5,721 nt of DNA from an uncultured Bacteroidota bacterium (GTDB lineage: Bacteria > Bacteroidota > Bacteroidia > Chitinophagales > Saprospiraceae): contig CALGAA010000234.1 in assembly GCA_937952445.1 (NCBI GenBank), positions 1 through 5,721 on the forward strand, read 5' to 3'. Of the stretch, positions 1-5,721 are shown piece after piece; position 1 is the first letter of the stretch; the number at the start of each line of letters is the position of its first letter. The translations under genes were made by a program, and so were the position numbers. The notes beneath the pieces are model-generated. The model was not told the DNA's origin, ran no database searches, and saw nothing but the letters and a program-made list of their open reading frames with translations.

Positions 1-270
1 GTCGGGCGAATCGTGGTTTCCGGCGATAACCACCACGGGTCTTTCCCCTTCGCATGCAAGTTTTTTCAACGTCGAGTAGAACAACTCCGTGGCATCGGTG
101 GACGGATGGAATTGATCGTAGAGATCCCCGGCCACCAGGACGGCATCCGGTTTTTCCCGCTCAGCGAGTTCCACCAGTTCTTCCAGTACGGCGATCTGCT
201 CCTCCAGCCGGCTATAGGGTCCCAGTTTTTTCCCAAGATGCCAATCCGCTGTATGCAATAGTTTGAGCAT
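1..270 (-). CDS. sbcD: SbcD, nuclease subunit of the SbcCD complex (N-terminal 90 residues, cut by window edge)
   Basis: SbcD is the Mre11-type metallophosphoesterase subunit of SbcCD, which with the SMC-like ATPase SbcC opens DNA hairpins and trims protein-blocked double-strand ends in the cytoplasm. The visible 90 residues carry the first three metallophosphoesterase motifs in order: HTADWHLG with the D9/H11 metal ligands, VAGDLYD around D49/D52, and AGNHDSPD around N85/H86/D87. Reading from the ATG at 270-268, the product begins MLKLLHTADWHLG, which is where this family normally starts, so the start is secure. Usual family length is about 380-420 residues, so roughly three quarters lies beyond base 1; sbcC would be expected further left, which I cannot see. 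The leader has no clear ribosome binding site. The remaining doubt is between SbcD and a related single-gene DNA repair exonuclease. Confidence 0.87.
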   Translation of the reverse strand, partial: MLKLLHTADWHLGKKLGPYSRLEEQIAVLEELVELAEREKPDAVLVAGDLYDQFHPSTDATELFYSTLKKLACEGERPVVVIAGNHDSPD

Positions 271-469
271 GTGTCTCTTTTTTGAGTATTTAAGCCATTG
301 AATATAGAATAGTTCGCGGATCAATCCTAAATTAATGCCAATAATTCACGATCCTCTCGCCCCTGGATCAACGTGGATTTTATCAGAATTTTGTCTTGCG
401 AAATATTTTCGTGTTTTTTATTCAAAAAAAGGGTATATTAACCAAATAATCACCGGCAAAACACCTCAA

Positions 470-1030
470 ATGGTTATCATTTACATCATATTGGGATTAG
501 CCTTACTCCTCTTTGTCTTGAGCAGTATCAGCCCAAAAACTTATCAGGCAGAACGCTCGATCAGGATCAACAGACCACTCGAAGAAGTATATCAATTCGT
601 CAGCCTACTGCGCAACCAGGATTTGTGGGCGAAATGGAATACGATGGATCCCCACATGAAAAAAACCTATCAGGGAGAAGATGGAAAAATTGGATTCAGG
701 AGCATCTGGGAGAGTGATAACAAACAAGTTGGCGCTGGCCAGCAGACCATCACGGTGTTGGATGAAAACGATGCCGTTTATACAAAATTGGAATTTTTCC
801 GGCCATTCAAGTCCGAATCGGATGCCTACATCAAAACCAGACAGGTGGACGAATCTACGACCGATGTATTCTGGGGGTTTACCGGAGAAATGAGAACTCC
901 GATGAACGTGATGCTGCTGTTTATGAATATGGATAAAATGATCGGAAAGGATTTTGAAGAAGGATTGGTAAAGCTGAAGGAGGTACTGGAATCAAGGTCC
1001 GATGAGCAGGTTGAGATACCATCCACGTGA
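470..1030 (+). CDS. Membrane-anchored SRPBCC (polyketide cyclase/START-like) family protein
   Basis: A 186-residue protein with one hydrophobic N-terminal segment (about residues 2-20, VIIYIILGLALLLF) followed by a single SRPBCC helix-grip domain (about 24-175). Family-like landmarks are SPKTYQAERSIRINRP at the domain start, LWAKWNTMDPHMKKTYQGEDGKIG in the middle (read as two overlapping pieces), and a C-terminal helix DFEEGLVKLKEVLE. The domain forms a hydrophobic ligand cavity; no ligand or reaction can be assigned. An in-frame ATG at 335 would add 45 residues of non-hydrophobic, unconserved-looking sequence before the membrane segment. I prefer the ATG at 470 because homologues usually open directly with the hydrophobic helix. 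The gene is divergent from sbcD across a 199-bp gap in which I found no convincing promoter, only a small CGAAA-TAT-TTTCG dyad at 399-411. It looks monocistronic and converges on the HD-domain gene. Confidence 0.8.
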   Translation: MVIIYIILGLALLLFVLSSISPKTYQAERSIRINRPLEEVYQFVSLLRNQDLWAKWNTMDPHMKKTYQGEDGKIGFRSIWESDNKQVGAGQQTITVLDENDAVYTKLEFFRPFKSESDAYIKTRQVDESTTDVFWGFTGEMRTPMNVMLLFMNMDKMIGKDFEEGLVKLKEVLESRSDEQVEIPST

Positions 1031-1060
1031 TTTCTACAAAGTTTTTCAACGAATTGAATA

Positions 1061-1100
1061 AGGTCTACTCAGAAATTCAGAAAGGAATTTCAGTAGATCT
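1061..1100 (+). terminator. Stem-loop 30 bases after the SRPBCC gene, possible transcription end or mRNA 3' stabiliser
   Basis: The arm AGGTCTACT (1061-1069) pairs with AGTAGATCT (1092-1100) with one G-U pair. GAAATTC (1072-1078) pairs with GAATTTC (1085-1091). The loop is AGAAAG and there is a 2-base CA bulge. That gives about 16 base pairs in a 40-base element placed between two convergent genes, where a terminator is expected. It lacks the following run of T residues, so a classical intrinsic terminator is not shown. The remaining 1101-1295 holds no gene that I can support. Confidence 0.4.
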
Positions 1101-1295
1101 GTGAAATTAACCTGATCAATCATGTGGAACGCTGCTGATATTTTTTATAAATTGGTAGAACGCTGTATGTGGTTGTCCTGAATGGAACCTGGAGTTTTAA
1201 TATCAAGGCTGTGTCTGATCGATATATGATCCACAGAAGAGTGGGCTTCCAGTCAATTTAAAAAACACATATAAATCTGTGGTAAAAGCTTCTTA

Positions 1296-2474
1296 TTACA
1301 CTTTCGGATAAACCATATAGTATTTAGTCGTCAGATGCCGGGTGTCTCCGAGGTCCGACACTTCCTCGAACGATCTGGTGTTTCCATCTTTCATCAAAAA
1401 CTGGATTTGATTGGGTTTCCAGTCATAGAACCGGGTGGTTTGCGTACCCGAATAGATCAATTCCCGGGCGGTTGATTCATTGATATCCAATTTTTGCTGA
1501 ATCCGTGCCAGAATTCGATCTGGCTCATCTGCCGGGAACGGCTTCGTACTGAGTTGGCTGCGAAACAAATTCCGATGAAGGATCCCTTCACTCAGATAGG
1601 AAAGCAAGGGATCCTCAAAAACCGAATGGTTCTTCAGTGCCTGTATCACATCGCTATCATCCAGGGTCAGAAACAGCTCCAGGGAATCATCACCCGAAAG
1701 CAATCGGTGAAAATTGTGGGCACAATGGGGCAATCCATGTTGAAGAATCAATTTTTTCATCCGGATCACCGCAGAAATCATCATTTTCTCGACAGCCAAA
1801 ACGGTTTTGTGCATATAGACCTGCCAGTACATAATTTTCCGTGCCATCAGAAATTTTTCGATCGAATACAATCCTTTTTCTTCGATCACCAACTCATCAT
1901 TCACCACATTCATCATCTTGATGATCCGGTTTGTTCCAATCTTCCCCTCCACCACACCGGTATAAAAGCTATCCCGGCCCAGGTAGTCCAACCGGTCCAC
2001 ATCCAGTTCGCCCGAAACCAACTGGTGCAAAAAGTGCCGGGGATATTCCCCGGTAAAGATTTGGATCGCCAGATCCAGAGCTCCCTCAAACTTTTCATTG
2101 AGGCGTTTCATAATTTCCAAAGACAATTCTTCGTGCGAAACTTTAATTAATTGTCCTTCCAGTGCGTGCGAAAAAGGCCCATGTCCAATGTCGTGCAGCA
2201 AGATGGCCATGCAGGCAGCACTGGCCTCCTCGTCTGAAATTTCCACGCCTTTTCCTCTCAGCAGTCCGATGGATTGCCACATCAGATGCATGGCACCGAG
2301 AGCATGATGAAATCGTGTATGCGTAGCCCCGGGGTAGGTAAGCTGGGTCAGCCCCACCTGAGTGATCCGCCGAAGTCGCTGAAACCACGAATCTTCCATC
2401 AAATCGAACAGAATCTCGTAAGGGATGTTAATAAAGCCGTAAATGGGGTCGTTTATGATCTTCTTTTTGTTCAT
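1296..2474 (-). CDS. HD-domain phosphohydrolase (COG1078-like, SAMHD1/dGTPase-related)
   Basis: A 392-residue cytoplasmic protein with the metal-binding HD fold in its N-terminal half. The ligand set can be read directly: TRFHHALG with H57, LLHDIGHGPFSH with H94/D95 plus H98 and H103, and ELDVDRLDYLGRD with D160. The spacing and wording of these motifs match the SAMHD1-like dNTP triphosphohydrolase group (RFxHS, HDxGHGPFSH, DVDxxDYxxRD). Family members hydrolyse dNTPs or other nucleotides, but the substrate here is not shown. Residues 200-392 form an alpha-helical C-terminal part without a recognised extra domain. The ATG at 2474 gives MNKKKIINDPIYGFI, the usual opening for the family, and no upstream extension is needed. 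It is divergent from porX across 233 bp. Just before the start, a four-codon reading frame (2485-2471) ends in a TGA overlapping the ATG; this may be chance. The gene appears intact. Confidence 0.88.
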   Translation of the reverse strand: MNKKKIINDPIYGFINIPYEILFDLMEDSWFQRLRRITQVGLTQLTYPGATHTRFHHALGAMHLMWQSIGLLRGKGVEISDEEASAACMAILLHDIGHGPFSHALEGQLIKVSHEELSLEIMKRLNEKFEGALDLAIQIFTGEYPRHFLHQLVSGELDVDRLDYLGRDSFYTGVVEGKIGTNRIIKMMNVVNDELVIEEKGLYSIEKFLMARKIMYWQVYMHKTVLAVEKMMISAVIRMKKLILQHGLPHCAHNFHRLLSGDDSLELFLTLDDSDVIQALKNHSVFEDPLLSYLSEGILHRNLFRSQLSTKPFPADEPDRILARIQQKLDINESTARELIYSGTQTTRFYDWKPNQIQFLMKDGNTRSFEEVSDLGDTRHLTTKYYMVYPKV

Positions 2475-2501
2475 TGACCGAACATTTTGAAATATAAAAT
2501 T

Positions 2502-2533
2502 TAAACATAGCGTTTTTCGTAAACAGAGTTAAA
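2502..2533 (-). promoter_or_regulatory. Candidate Bacteroidota-type promoter for the HD-domain gene
   Basis: On the minus strand, TTTA (2533-2530) is followed after 20 bases by TATGTTTA (2509-2502). The Bacteroidota housekeeping consensus is TTTG, about 17-23 bases, then TAnnTTTG, so each box has one mismatch. The -7-type box lies 27 bases from the start codon, giving a short leader of plausible length. AT-rich sequence makes such matches easy to find by chance. Confidence 0.33.
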
Positions 2534-2561
2534 GCTCATATGTCTTTTCAAAAGAAACTGC

Positions 2562-2596
2562 AGAAAATTTTGAAACACCACCGATCAAAATTTTTT
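2562..2596. promoter_or_regulatory. AT-rich inverted repeat in the porX/HD divergent control region, possible operator
   Basis: AAAATTTTGA (2564-2573) and TCAAAATTTT (2585-2594) form a perfect 10-bp inverted repeat around an 11-base centre (AACACCACCGA). It can be extended outward by a G-T and an A-T pair to 2562 and 2596. It lies 111 bases before porX and 87 bases before the HD gene, upstream of both genes. The arm spacing would suit a dimeric DNA-binding protein. Alternatively it is an RNA hairpin in a longer leader. A smaller dyad, TCTTTT-C-AAAAGA, lies next to it at 2543-2555. No specific regulator is indicated. Confidence 0.4.
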
Positions 2597-2646
2597 ACAA
2601 TCTTTATAGCCATAACAACGAAATAAAACCCCGATTTGGACGCATG

Positions 2647-2654
2647 TATATTTA
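2647..2654 (+). promoter_or_regulatory. Candidate -7 box upstream of porX
   Basis: TATATTTA matches TAnnTTTG at 7 of 8 positions (counting the two free ones) and sits 53 bases before the porX ATG. I could not find a TTTG at the expected 17-23-base distance upstream; the nearest, at 2635-2638, is only 8 bases away. This is therefore a half-site call. The rest of the leader is A-rich, with no Shine-Dalgarno sequence. Confidence 0.25.
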
Positions 2655-2707
2655 CAATTACAATTATACAACCATAATATCGAAGCACTAAAAACGAAAA
2701 CGAATTT

Positions 2708-4264
2708 ATGCCAAACGAAATACGACTACTTTGGGCCGATGATGAAATTGACCTGCTTAAGCCCCAATTGATGTTTCTCGAAAAGAAAGGATACGAGGTA
2801 ATCACCGTCTCAAACGGACACGATGCCATCGAGGAGGTTTCGGAAAACCCTTCTTTTGATTGCATTTTTCTGGACGAATCCATGCCGGGGCTCACCGGAC
2901 TGGAAACCCTGGATGAAATCCGCCAAATTGACAAGAATGTACCTGTGGTGATGATCACCAAAAATGAGGCTGAAACCCTTATGGACCAGGCCATTGGATC
3001 TGAAATTTCCGACTTTCTTCTCAAGCCGGTCAATCCAAATCAGATCCTGCTCAGCCTCAAAAAAATCCTGGATAACCGCCGCCTGGTCAGGGAAAAAACG
3101 GTCCAGGACTATCAGGTGGAATTCCGGAAAATCCTCATGGAAATCAACTCCAACCTCAATGCCAGCGAATGGGTCAGTATTTACCAAAAAATCATCAACT
3201 GGGAGCTCCGGCTCAGCGATTCGCAAAGTGATCAGATGCAGGATATCCTCACGATGCAAAAAAGTGAGGCCAACACCGAATTTTCCAAATACATCATCAA
3301 AAATTATATGCGGTGGATGGAAGGTGAAGACGCCCCTGTGATGTCGCACAATCTACTCAAGGAAAAATTGTTTCCCCGGATGGATAAAAACCGACCTACC
3401 ATCCTGTTGCTATTGGACAATCTCCGCTATGACCAATGGATGGTTCTTGAATCGATATTCAACGAAAGCTTCCGAAAAGAAGATGAGGATTATTTTTACA
3501 GTATCCTACCCACCGCTACCCAGTACAGCCGAAACGCTATTTTCGCCGGTATGATGCCCGCTGATATCGCCAGACACTTCCCTCAGGAATGGAGAAATGA
3601 CAACGAAGAAGGTGGTAAAAACCTTTACGAAGAGTTTTTTTTGGAGAACCTGATCAACCGGACATTTCAGAAAAGCATCAAATGGGAATACACCAAAATT
3701 TCCAACGCTTATCAGGCAGGGGAAATGGAATCCAAAGCGCTCAATTATCTCAATAACGATCTGACCGTCATCGTATACAATTTCATCGACATGATGTCCC
3801 ACGCCCGGACAGAAATGGAAATGCTTAAGGAATTGGCCGGAGATGAACGGGCCTATCGGTCGTTGACGCGGTCGTGGTTCCTGCATTCCTCACTTTGGAA
3901 TACGCTCCAAAAATTAGCTGAACACGATATTCAATTGTTCGTGACAACCGATCACGGCACCATCCGGGTCAGTGATCCATCCAAGGTGGTCGGCGACCGG
4001 GAAACCACCACAAATTTACGTTACAAAGTAGGCCGCAATCTCAAATACAACGAAAAGGACGTTTTGGAAGTCAAAAACCCTGACGATGCGCATTTGCCCC
4101 GGCCCAATGTGAGCTCAACTTATATTTTCGCAAAAGAAGACAAATTCTTCCTCTACCCCAATAATTATAATTATTACAACAACTACTATAAAAACACATT
4201 CCAGCACGGCGGGATTAGCCTGGAAGAAATGATTTGTCCATTCGTCTACATGACATCCAAATGA
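2708..4264 (+). CDS. porX: PorX, response regulator with PglZ phosphohydrolase output domain
   Basis: PorX is the response regulator of the Bacteroidota PorXY pathway, which controls T9SS genes with the sigma factor SigP. Its PglZ domain belongs to the alkaline phosphatase superfamily and has been reported to act as an oligonucleotide phosphodiesterase. The 518 residues equal the usual PorX length. Receiver domain, about 4-125: acidic pair D11/D12, phospho-acceptor D56 in FLDESMPG, switch T84 in MITKNE, and K106 in LLKPV. A helical linker, about 126-215, connects to the PglZ domain (about 225-518). Visible active-site candidates are D237 in LLLDNLRYDQW, T271 in LPTATQYSRNAIFAG, D361 and H365 in FIDMMSH, D415/H416 in TTDHG, and H500 in FQHGG. 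An Asn/Tyr-rich stretch (484-497) precedes FQHGG, as in known PorX proteins. All key residues are present, so both phosphorylation and catalysis look possible. No PorY-like kinase is in the window. It is divergent from the HD gene, and the next gene starts 105 bases later. Confidence 0.93.
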   Translation: MPNEIRLLWADDEIDLLKPQLMFLEKKGYEVITVSNGHDAIEEVSENPSFDCIFLDESMPGLTGLETLDEIRQIDKNVPVVMITKNEAETLMDQAIGSEISDFLLKPVNPNQILLSLKKILDNRRLVREKTVQDYQVEFRKILMEINSNLNASEWVSIYQKIINWELRLSDSQSDQMQDILTMQKSEANTEFSKYIIKNYMRWMEGEDAPVMSHNLLKEKLFPRMDKNRPTILLLLDNLRYDQWMVLESIFNESFRKEDEDYFYSILPTATQYSRNAIFAGMMPADIARHFPQEWRNDNEEGGKNLYEEFFLENLINRTFQKSIKWEYTKISNAYQAGEMESKALNYLNNDLTVIVYNFIDMMSHARTEMEMLKELAGDERAYRSLTRSWFLHSSLWNTLQKLAEHDIQLFVTTDHGTIRVSDPSKVVGDRETTTNLRYKVGRNLKYNEKDVLEVKNPDDAHLPRPNVSSTYIFAKEDKFFLYPNNYNYYNNYYKNTFQHGGISLEEMICPFVYMTSK

Positions 4265-4369
4265 TTCAAACCGATTAATATGCAATTCAGGGAAAATTAG
4301 TATATTGTAGTTTAATTATTTTGTTCCCGGGGACGGGTATACGATCATGAAAATTTAAAAACACTACTT

Positions 4370-5254
4370 ATGAAAACTTCCCTTTATGCCATTTCGACTC
4401 TGATGCTTACCCTGTTCGTTTTCGGTTGCAATAACAGCAGTAATTCATCTGCCGAAAATGAGGAGACCACGATGGAAACTGAGGTTGCAGAGCCATCTGT
4501 GACGTTGGTGTGGAAAACCGACACTTTATTTTCGGATTCCGAATCCACCCTGTATCACGAAGGAACGAACACGATTTATGTGTCTTGTGGAAACAACTCC
4601 ACTGAAAAAGACGGGGATGGGTACATTGCTACCCTTAATCCGGATGGTTCGGTCCAGCAATTGGATTGGGTCACCGGACTTCATGCACCAAAAGGAATGG
4701 CTGTTGTGGACAACAGTCTCTTCGTGTCGGACATTGACGAAATGGTCGAAATCGATTTGTCATCCGGCGAAATTCTAAACAAATACCCGGTAGAAGGTGC
4801 TCAATTCTTAAACGATGTAGCCACGGATGGGTCGATCGTTTACTTTTCTGATATGCGGGCCAATAAAGTGTATTCCCTGTCGGATGGTGAATACGAACTG
4901 GTGGCTGAAAATGTGCCGAGCATCAATGGATTGGAATCGCACAACGGCACCTTATACGGACTCAATAGTGAAGGTCTGATCAAGTTTGACAACGCGGGGG
5001 GATACGAGATTTTGACCGATGAAGTCAAGGGGGGCGATGGTCTGGTCATTTTGGACGATGATACTTTCATCGCCAGCCGATGGGCCGGACAAATCTACTT
5101 TATCGATGGTGATCAGGTCACTTTGTTGGTAGATACAGAACCAGAACAATCCAATACCGCTGATATCGGTTATATCCCAGATCAGGAGCTGATCCTTGTG
5201 CCGACTTTTAAGAAAAATGAAGTCGCTGCGTATCAATTAGAAATAGGTCGATAG
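4370..5254 (+). CDS. Lipoprotein with SMP-30/gluconolactonase-like beta-propeller
   Basis: A 294-residue exported protein. Residues 1-20 are a lipoprotein signal (MKTSLYAIST, hydrophobic core, then VFGC with lipidated C20). A polar Ser/Asn/Glu-rich linker, about 21-42, follows. There is no obvious acidic surface-export motif directly after the cysteine, so periplasmic or surface location stays open. Residues 43-292 resemble an SMP-30-type six-bladed propeller with repeated strand pairs. Motif placement suggests the metal and substrate residues: E58 in SESTLY, N148/D149 in FLNDVATD, N186 in INGLES and D223 in GGDGLV. The C-terminal blade reads ADIGYIPDQELILVPTF. If active it would be a lactonase or related hydrolase; many family members have no known substrate, so no reaction is assigned. 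The 105-bp gap to porX contains AT-rich sequence and a GTTCCCGGGGAC near-palindrome (4323-4334). This suggests, but does not prove, its own promoter rather than co-transcription. Confidence 0.83.
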   Translation: MKTSLYAISTLMLTLFVFGCNNSSNSSAENEETTMETEVAEPSVTLVWKTDTLFSDSESTLYHEGTNTIYVSCGNNSTEKDGDGYIATLNPDGSVQQLDWVTGLHAPKGMAVVDNSLFVSDIDEMVEIDLSSGEILNKYPVEGAQFLNDVATDGSIVYFSDMRANKVYSLSDGEYELVAENVPSINGLESHNGTLYGLNSEGLIKFDNAGGYEILTDEVKGGDGLVILDDDTFIASRWAGQIYFIDGDQVTLLVDTEPEQSNTADIGYIPDQELILVPTFKKNEVAAYQLEIGR

Positions 5255-5276
5255 AGTGAGGGGCTAACAATTAACA

Positions 5277-5418
5277 ACAGGGATCGGTAAGTCTCTGCCT
5301 CAACGCGCCATTGATGGAAAATAACAAGGTCGGGTACCGATGAAGGCTGCGTTGAGAATATCAGGGTAATTCCCCTCTGTTGGTTTGTTCGTGTTTATGG
5401 GCTTACCAATCTCCCTGT
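5277..5418. repeat. 142-bp element with terminal inverted repeats, unknown family
   Basis: The left end ACAGGGATCGGTAAG (5277-5291) is the inverse of the right end CTTACCAATCTCCCTGT (5402-5418), with one mismatch and a 2-base insertion. Inside it, CTCAACGC (5299-5306) pairs perfectly with GCGTTGAG (5349-5356), and TCGG-GTA-CCGA (5330-5340) forms a small hairpin. The GGGATCGGTAAG end is shared with the tandem copies at 5471 and 5612. The internal AATAACAAGG (5320-5329) also recurs in both of them. The rest of the interior differs. It begins 22 bases after the lipoprotein stop codon. It has no coding capacity and I see no target-site duplication. It could be a small non-autonomous mobile element or a folded RNA in the 3' region of the lipoprotein transcript. 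Confidence 0.6.
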
Positions 5419-5440
5419 GCCCCGGAAGGTATCGGTACTT

Positions 5441-5467
5441 CGGCAGCTGAGCAATGCCGTGATTTTT
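5441..5467 (+). terminator. Hairpin followed by T-rich run, possible terminator
   Basis: CGGCA (5441-5445) pairs with TGCCG (5455-5459) around a 9-base loop and is followed by TGATTTTT. The short stem and interrupted T-run make it a modest terminator candidate, nearly 190 bases after the lipoprotein gene. Its position, just before the GGGATCGG start of the tandem copies, matches that of the stronger linker hairpin at 5566-5600. It may therefore simply be a diverged part of the repeat unit. Confidence 0.33.
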
Positions 5468-5470
5468 ATA

Positions 5471-5611
5471 GGGATCGGCAAACCCGGCCTCTTATATTAC
5501 AGATACCTTTCAATGATGTTTTAATTTAGAACCAAAGATTTTTATTACCCAATAACAAGGGATTGCCGAGCCCGCATATGTACTCAAAATCCGGGCTCGG
5601 TCGTGTTATAA
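5471..5611. repeat. Tandem repeat unit, first full copy (conserved 109 bp plus 32-bp linker)
   Basis: Bases 5471-5579 recur at 5612-5721 with six substitutions and one inserted T, about 94% identity by my hand alignment; the period is 141-142 bp. The conserved part starts with GGGATCGGCAAACCC (5471-5485) and nearly ends with GGGATTGCCGAGCCC (5559-5573). These are inverse to each other at 13 of 15 positions, so each copy is bounded by terminal inverted repeats around a 73-base AT-rich centre. The linker 5580-5611 carries one arm of a second hairpin. There is no open reading frame of useful length. The sequence before it (GTACTTCGGCAG...GTGATTTTTATA) weakly resembles the linker before the next copy, suggesting an older unit to the left. 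Confidence 0.85.
5566..5600. other. Strong hairpin at the junction of repeat copy and linker
   Basis: CCGAGCCCG (5566-5574) pairs perfectly over 9 bp with CGGGCTCGG (5592-5600), leaving a 17-base loop; a G-T pair extends it to 5565/5601. The right arm CCGGGCT (5591-5597) can instead pair with AGCCCGG (5622-5628) at the start of the next copy. The two folds exclude each other. There is no T-run after it, only TCGTGTTATAA, so it is not called a terminator. Confidence 0.6.
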
Positions 5612-5721
5612 GGGATCGGTAAGCCCGGCCTCTTAAATTACATTTACCTTTCAATGATATTTTAATTTTAGAACCAAAGATTTTTATTACCCAATAACAA
5701 GGGATTGCCGAGCCCGCATAT
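5612..5721. repeat. Tandem repeat unit, second copy, cut by window edge
   Basis: This 110-base copy matches 5471-5579 and ends exactly with the shared GCCCGCATAT, so its linker and any further copies lie outside the window. Its end arms are GGGATCGGTAAGCCC (5612-5626) and GGGATTGCCGAGCCC (5701-5715). They are inverse at 12 of 15 positions. The last ~50 bases are identical between the copies, while most changes fall in the first half and centre. This pattern would fit recent duplication or selection on the 3' half. Confidence 0.82.

Noticed and set aside
335..469. N-terminal extension of the SRPBCC protein from an earlier in-frame ATG
   Set aside because: The 45 added residues are not like family members and would sit in front of the hydrophobic anchor; the ATG at 470 gives the expected beginning.
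1124..1165. Direct repeat GTGGAACGCTG / GTAGAACGCTG
   Set aside because: Two 11-base near-matches 31 bases apart, with no third copy or other structure, are likely chance.
1264..1280. Terminator for the HD gene (CACA...TGTG followed by T6 on the minus strand)
   Set aside because: The stem is only 4 bp and too weak to support.
1494..2150. 218-codon open frame on the plus strand inside the HD gene
   Set aside because: It is fully antisense to a well-supported gene, is rich in His, Gln and Phe as antisense frames tend to be, and resembles no family.
2471..2485. Four-codon upstream reading frame overlapping the HD gene start
   Set aside because: It is too short to judge, has no ribosome binding site, and an ATGA overlap this small arises easily by chance.
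2548..3033. 161-codon minus-strand frame overlapping the porX start and control region
   Set aside because: It is Ser-rich, spans the conserved receiver domain on the other strand, and has no recognisable domain.
5533..5540. Reverse-strand promoter box (AATCTTTG) repeated in both units
   Set aside because: It is one mismatch from TAnnTTTG and conserved in both copies (again at 5675-5682). However, the nearest TTG upstream on that strand is only 15 bases away, so the spacing does not fit.
5471..5721. CRISPR array
   Set aside because: The conserved unit is about 110 bp, far longer than a CRISPR repeat, and only one 32-bp linker is visible.
5471..5721. Integron attC sites
   Set aside because: I found no proper GTTRRRY/RYYYAAC core pair at the unit ends, and the units carry no cassette gene.

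Overview
The window looks chromosomal and comes from a member of the Bacteroidota. The main evidence is a full-length PorX, a two-domain response regulator/PglZ phosphohydrolase typical of that phylum. Supporting signs are A-rich leaders without Shine-Dalgarno sequences before the start codons, promoter-like TAnnTTTR boxes, and a Bacteroidota-style lipoprotein. I cannot place it below phylum level from this sequence.

Layout, left to right. (1) 1-270, minus: the first 90 codons of the DNA repair nuclease subunit SbcD, running off the left edge. (2) 470-1030, plus: a membrane-anchored SRPBCC (polyketide cyclase/START-like) protein, divergent from sbcD across a 199-bp gap. (3) 1031-1295: a gene-free gap between two convergent genes, holding one good hairpin (1061-1100). 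(4) 1296-2474, minus: a 392-residue HD-domain phosphohydrolase of the SAMHD1/dGTPase-like group. (5) 2475-2707: a 233-bp divergent control region with a perfect 10-bp AT-rich inverted repeat and weak promoter boxes in both directions. (6) 2708-4264, plus: porX. (7) 4370-5254, plus: a lipoprotein with an SMP-30/gluconolactonase-like beta-propeller. (8) 5255-5721: 467 bp without a gene, filled by inverted and tandem repeats that continue past the right edge.

How the genes may work together. PorX is known in this phylum as the regulator of the type IX secretion system (T9SS), and its PglZ domain has been reported to hydrolyse oligonucleotides. Here it is transcribed back-to-back with a predicted nucleotide phosphohydrolase and shares that gene's control region. 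This makes a nucleotide-signalling pair a reasonable but untested idea. The SRPBCC protein, SbcD and the propeller lipoprotein have no obvious shared pathway with PorX.

The least explained part is the right end. A ~142-bp element with terminal inverted repeats is followed by two ~94% identical copies of a ~110-bp sequence, repeating every 141-142 bp. Each copy is itself bounded by imperfect inverted repeats, and the linker can form alternative hairpins. I do not recognise the family.
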